Part shown: positions 53,145 to 55,706 of the stretch, piece after piece | Numbering within the stretch: the first letter of the stretch is position 1 | Layout of the letters: every line of letters starts with the position of its first letter | Origin: Streptomyces sp. rh34 | GTDB taxonomy: Bacteria; Actinomycetota; Actinomycetes; Streptomycetales; Streptomycetaceae | NCBI RefSeq assembly: GCF_002551245.1 | Contig: NZ_NTGZ01000015.1 | Span: 1 to 55,706, forward strand | Reading direction: 5' to 3' | DNA length: 55,706 bases | Position numbers and translations under genes: made by a program | The notes under the pieces: model-generated | Databases searched by the model: none | What the model was told of the DNA's origin: nothing | The model's input: only the letters and a program-made list of their open reading frames with translations

Positions 53145-54463
53145 GCCCGCACGCGACCGCCGCCGCCCCGGACGCGGCCGCCGGGCGGGTGAGCGTGCTC
53201 GCCAACGGACTGCGGGTGTGCGCGGAGGCGGTCCCGCAGTACGGGCGCGGCCTCGCCGCCGTCGCCCTGACCGTGGCGGCCGGAGGGGACGACGACCCCG
53301 CCGGGCGGCACGGCACGGCGCATCTCGTCGAGCACCTGATGTTCCCCCGCTCCGGCCCGGGCGCCGGCGACGGGGAAGGCCACGCGGCCCTGGTCGAGGG
53401 CGCGGGCGGGGTCTGCAACGCCGAGACCCACCGCGACCACACCGTCTTCCACACCACCGTCCCCGCCGGCCTCCTGCCGGCCGTCCTGGCGGCGGAGGCA
53501 CGCCGCCTGCTCGGCTTCGCGCCCACCCGGGACGTGATCCGCACCGAGACCGCCGTCATCGCCGAGGAGATCCGGGGGGCGGGGGCCGGCGGCCGGTACT
53601 GGGAAGCGGCGCTGGACGGGCTCTACCCGGGGAGCAGGGACAGCTTCGGTACGGCCGCCGAGCTGGACGGCATCGGCGCCGACGAGGCCGAACGCTTCCA
53701 GCGCACCTACTACACGCCCCGGCGGATGGTCCTCTCGGTCGTCGGGGACATCGATCCCGCGCGCGTCTCAGCTGCGGCGCACGAACTCTTCGCCCCGCTC
53801 GGTTCCCCGGCCCCGCACGGCTCCGGAGAACCGCCCGTACGGGCCCGGCCGCCCGCTCCGGCCCCCGGCCCGCACCCGGAGACCCGTACCGCGCCCGTGT
53901 CCGCCGCCGCGCCCGGCGTGGCGGTCGGACACCGTCTCCCCGACCCGGTCGCCGAACGCCCCGCGTACCTCGCCCAGGTCGTTCTGGCGCAGGTGCTCGG
54001 CCGGTCCCGGCTGCCGGCGGTGGCGCGGTCGGCGCGGGACGGGCATCGCCTCACCTCCGCGACCGTCACCTGCGGCTACCACGGCCAGTGGCTCGCCTCG
54101 GCCGCCCCCGACCTGACCCTCGCGGTGCTCGGCCGGGCGCCCGGCACCGACGTCGACGCGGCGGCCGGCGTCTGGCGGTCCGTCCTGCGGACCCTCGCGG
54201 ACCGGCCGCCTTCCGGGGCCGAGCACCGGCGGGCGGTGAACTCCCTGCTGGTCGCCGTCCACCGGCAGACCGACTCGCTCCCCACCCGCGCCGTCGCCCT
54301 CGGCCGCGCCGCCCTGCTCCTGCCGGGATCCGCCGGGCCCGACGGGCTCCCCGAGGAGCTGCGGGCGACCACTCCCGCGCAGGTGGCGGACGCGGCCCGC
54401 GCCCTGCTGGACGGGCCCACCACCGTGACCGAACTCGTCGCCCGGGAAGGCGCCGCCGGATGA
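53141..54463 (+). CDS. M16 metallopeptidase, catalytic subunit
   Basis: This 440-residue protein starts at ATG 53141. The inverted zinc motif HLVEH is in GTAHLVEHLMFPRSG, and the downstream Glu is in VCNAETHRDHTVF. The C-terminal half has the second M16 domain (AYLAQVVLAQVLG, ARSARDGHRLTSATV). It would cleave the leader to expose Phe1 of the core. The neighbouring gene encodes a second M16 protein without the zinc motif, so the two should form a heterodimer, as in other bacterial M16B pairs. Confidence 0.87.
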   Translation: MSPHATAAAPDAAAGRVSVLANGLRVCAEAVPQYGRGLAAVALTVAAGGDDDPAGRHGTAHLVEHLMFPRSGPGAGDGEGHAALVEGAGGVCNAETHRDHTVFHTTVPAGLLPAVLAAEARRLLGFAPTRDVIRTETAVIAEEIRGAGAGGRYWEAALDGLYPGSRDSFGTAAELDGIGADEAERFQRTYYTPRRMVLSVVGDIDPARVSAAAHELFAPLGSPAPHGSGEPPVRARPPAPAPGPHPETRTAPVSAAAPGVAVGHRLPDPVAERPAYLAQVVLAQVLGRSRLPAVARSARDGHRLTSATVTCGYHGQWLASAAPDLTLAVLGRAPGTDVDAAAGVWRSVLRTLADRPPSGAEHRRAVNSLLVAVHRQTDSLPTRAVALGRAALLLPGSAGPDGLPEELRATTPAQVADAARALLDGPTTVTELVAREGAAG

Positions 54464-55673
54464 ACCGCACCACCGCCGCCGTCCTGCCCACCGGGCTGCG
54501 CGTCCTCGCGACGCACGCCCCCGGCGCCCCGCTCGCGGAGCTGCGCCTCGTCATCCCCTACGCGCGCACCGAACCGGGCCTCGCCGCCGCCCAGGAGCTC
54601 CTCGCTGCCTGCCTCGGGACGGGCAGCCGGGACCGTACCCGTCAGGAGATCGCCGACCGGGCCGCCGACCTCGGCGCCGAGATCAGCACCGTCGTCACCG
54701 CCGAGTCCCTGATCCTCTCGGTCAGCGTGCTCGCGCCGGGCCTCCCCGGCGCGCTCGACCTGCTGGCCGAGCTGCTGGTGCGCCCGCGGTACGAGGCGGG
54801 GGAGGTGGCCCTCGCCCAGCGCCGGGCGGCCGCCGCTCCCCGTGCCCCCGCGAGCCGCGTACGGCTGCGTCGTGCCGCGCTCGCGCACGGCTTCGGGCCG
54901 CACCCGCTGACCTCCCGCTCCGGTGGTACGGCACCGCTTCTGGACGTCGTCTCCCTGGCGCCCGATGCCCTCGGGGCCCTTCACACGCGCGCCGTCGTGC
55001 CCGGCGGGTCGTCACTCGTCGTACTGGCGGGCGCCGAGCCGGACACCGTGCTGCGCCTGGCCAACGAGCGGCTCGCGCCCTGGACGGGCGGCCCGTCGGG
55101 TCTGACCCTCCCGCGCTTCACGCGTCAGGATCCCCGGCCGGGGCGGGTCGGGCTCGACGTCGTCGAGGGCGGCGGCGGTGTCGGCGGCGACCGTACGGCC
55201 CGACCCGGCGACCAGGCTCTCGTCCTGGCCGTCGGGCCCGCCGTCCCCACCGCCGACCCGGAGCACGCCCCGTTCCACCTGGCTCAGCTGCTGCTGGGCG
55301 GTTACGCCTCCGCCCGCCTCGGCCGTCGGATCCGGGACCGGCACGGGCTCGCGTACGCGGTCTCCGCCCGTCTCCGCGAGAACGGGGCGGGCGGCTGGCT
55401 GGAGATCGAGTGCGCGGGAGCACCGGGCAGCGCGGACCGGATCTCCGGCGAGATCACCCGGTGCCTCCGGGAGCTCGCCGCCCGGGGCCCGTCCCCGGCG
55501 GAGGTGGACCGCGCCCGCGCCTACGCGACCGGCTTCACCCGCTTCGCCCTGGCGACCCGCGCCGAGGAGGCGAGCGCGCTGGCGGGCTTCGCCGCGGCGG
55601 GGCTGGAGCCGGACTGGCTCGACGGCTACCGGGACCGCCTCGCGGCCGTCACGCCCGCCCAGGTGGTGGCGGT
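54460..55673 (+). CDS. M16 peptidase-like partner subunit, 3' end lost at contig end
   Basis: The frame starts at ATG 54460 (4-bp overlap) and runs to the adapter junction at 55673, giving about 404 residues with no stop in genuine sequence. It has the M16 fold (AAQELLAACLGTGSRDRTRQ at the usual zinc site, so HxxEH is absent, and LLLGGYASARLGRRIRDRHGLAYAVSA with the R/Y pair in the second domain). It is the non-catalytic partner. Only the last few dozen residues should be missing, lost at the artificial contig end. Confidence 0.85.
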
Positions 55674-55706
55674 CTGTCTCTTATACACATCTCTGATGGC
55701 GCGAGG
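55674..55706. other. Transposome library adapter (Tn5 mosaic end plus 454-type adapter)
   Basis: CTGTCTCTTATACACATCT at 55674-55692 is the 19-bp Tn5 mosaic end used in Nextera libraries. CTGATGGCGCGAGG at 55693-55706 is the reverse complement of the end of the 454 A adapter. This is not biological sequence and marks a contig edge. Confidence 0.97.

Noticed and set aside
46005..55673. Thioamitide cluster (also has kinase, HopA1-like and HFCD proteins)
   Set aside because: No YcaO or TfuA gene is seen and the core is 38 residues, far longer than thioamitide cores. The contig end leaves a small doubt.

Overview
The window is high-GC DNA with Streptomyces-type gene content: the dnaK-grpE-dnaJ-hspR operon with HAIR operators, dcd, a heterodisulfide-reductase-like Fe-S protein, XRE/TPR regulators, frequent GTG starts and 4-bp gene overlaps. 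It is one end of a draft contig. The last 33 bases are a Tn5 mosaic end followed by 454-style adapter sequence, so the final gene is cut by a library artefact.

Region 1 (1-30665) is an accretion island at a single intact tRNA-Gly(CCC) gene (30592-30665, minus strand). Five copies of a repeat of exactly 170 bp (541, 7529, 11417, 17265, 18120) each begin with the 3'-terminal 42 bp of that tRNA and continue with a 128-bp arm. The outer blocks of the arm are nearly identical between copies and the middle varies. A hairpin lies just left of each copy. The copies divide the island into five cassettes: A, a type VII-secreted YD-repeat toxin with a colicin D-like tip and its immunity gene; B, a VapBC pair plus an HTH-methylase-specificity fusion; C, a second YD-repeat toxin with a DUF6193-like candidate immunity protein; D, a second VapC with a decapitated VapB; E, a 12-kb segment with an HTH-SMI1/KNR4 protein, a large PIN-like protein, a low-GC P-loop ATPase, and a group of MazG-like, UDP-sugar dehydrogenase, SIR2-like and regulator genes. 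No integrase is visible in any cassette. At the far left an IS5-type element interrupts an ECF sigma-factor gene.

Region 2 (30666-43740) looks like core chromosome: a zinc-ribbon protein, dcd, a phosphoribosyltransferase, a Yip1-like membrane protein, an FG-GAP lipoprotein, the Fe-S oxidoreductase, a sugar transferase and the heat-shock operon. HspR would repress this operon through two HAIR sites upstream of dnaK.

Region 3 (43761-55673) is a class V (lexapeptide-type) lanthipeptide cluster. Two LuxR-type regulators flank a tandem-repeat intergenic region. A hypothetical gene and an exporter face left. A 71-residue precursor with a 38-residue core is followed by a flavoprotein decarboxylase, a degenerate kinase-like protein (LanX-type), an APH-like kinase (LanK-type), a HopA1-like cyclase (LanY-type), a methyltransferase and a pair of M16 peptidases. 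The expected chain is Ser/Thr phosphorylation and elimination by K/X/Y, C-terminal AviMeCys formation with the decarboxylase, leader removal by M16 proteins, N-terminal methylation and export. The cluster runs off the contig, so a dehydroalanine reductase or other genes may be missing.

Several genes carry single-base frameshifts, one at an A7 run. Given the 454-type adapter these may be sequencing errors rather than real lesions.
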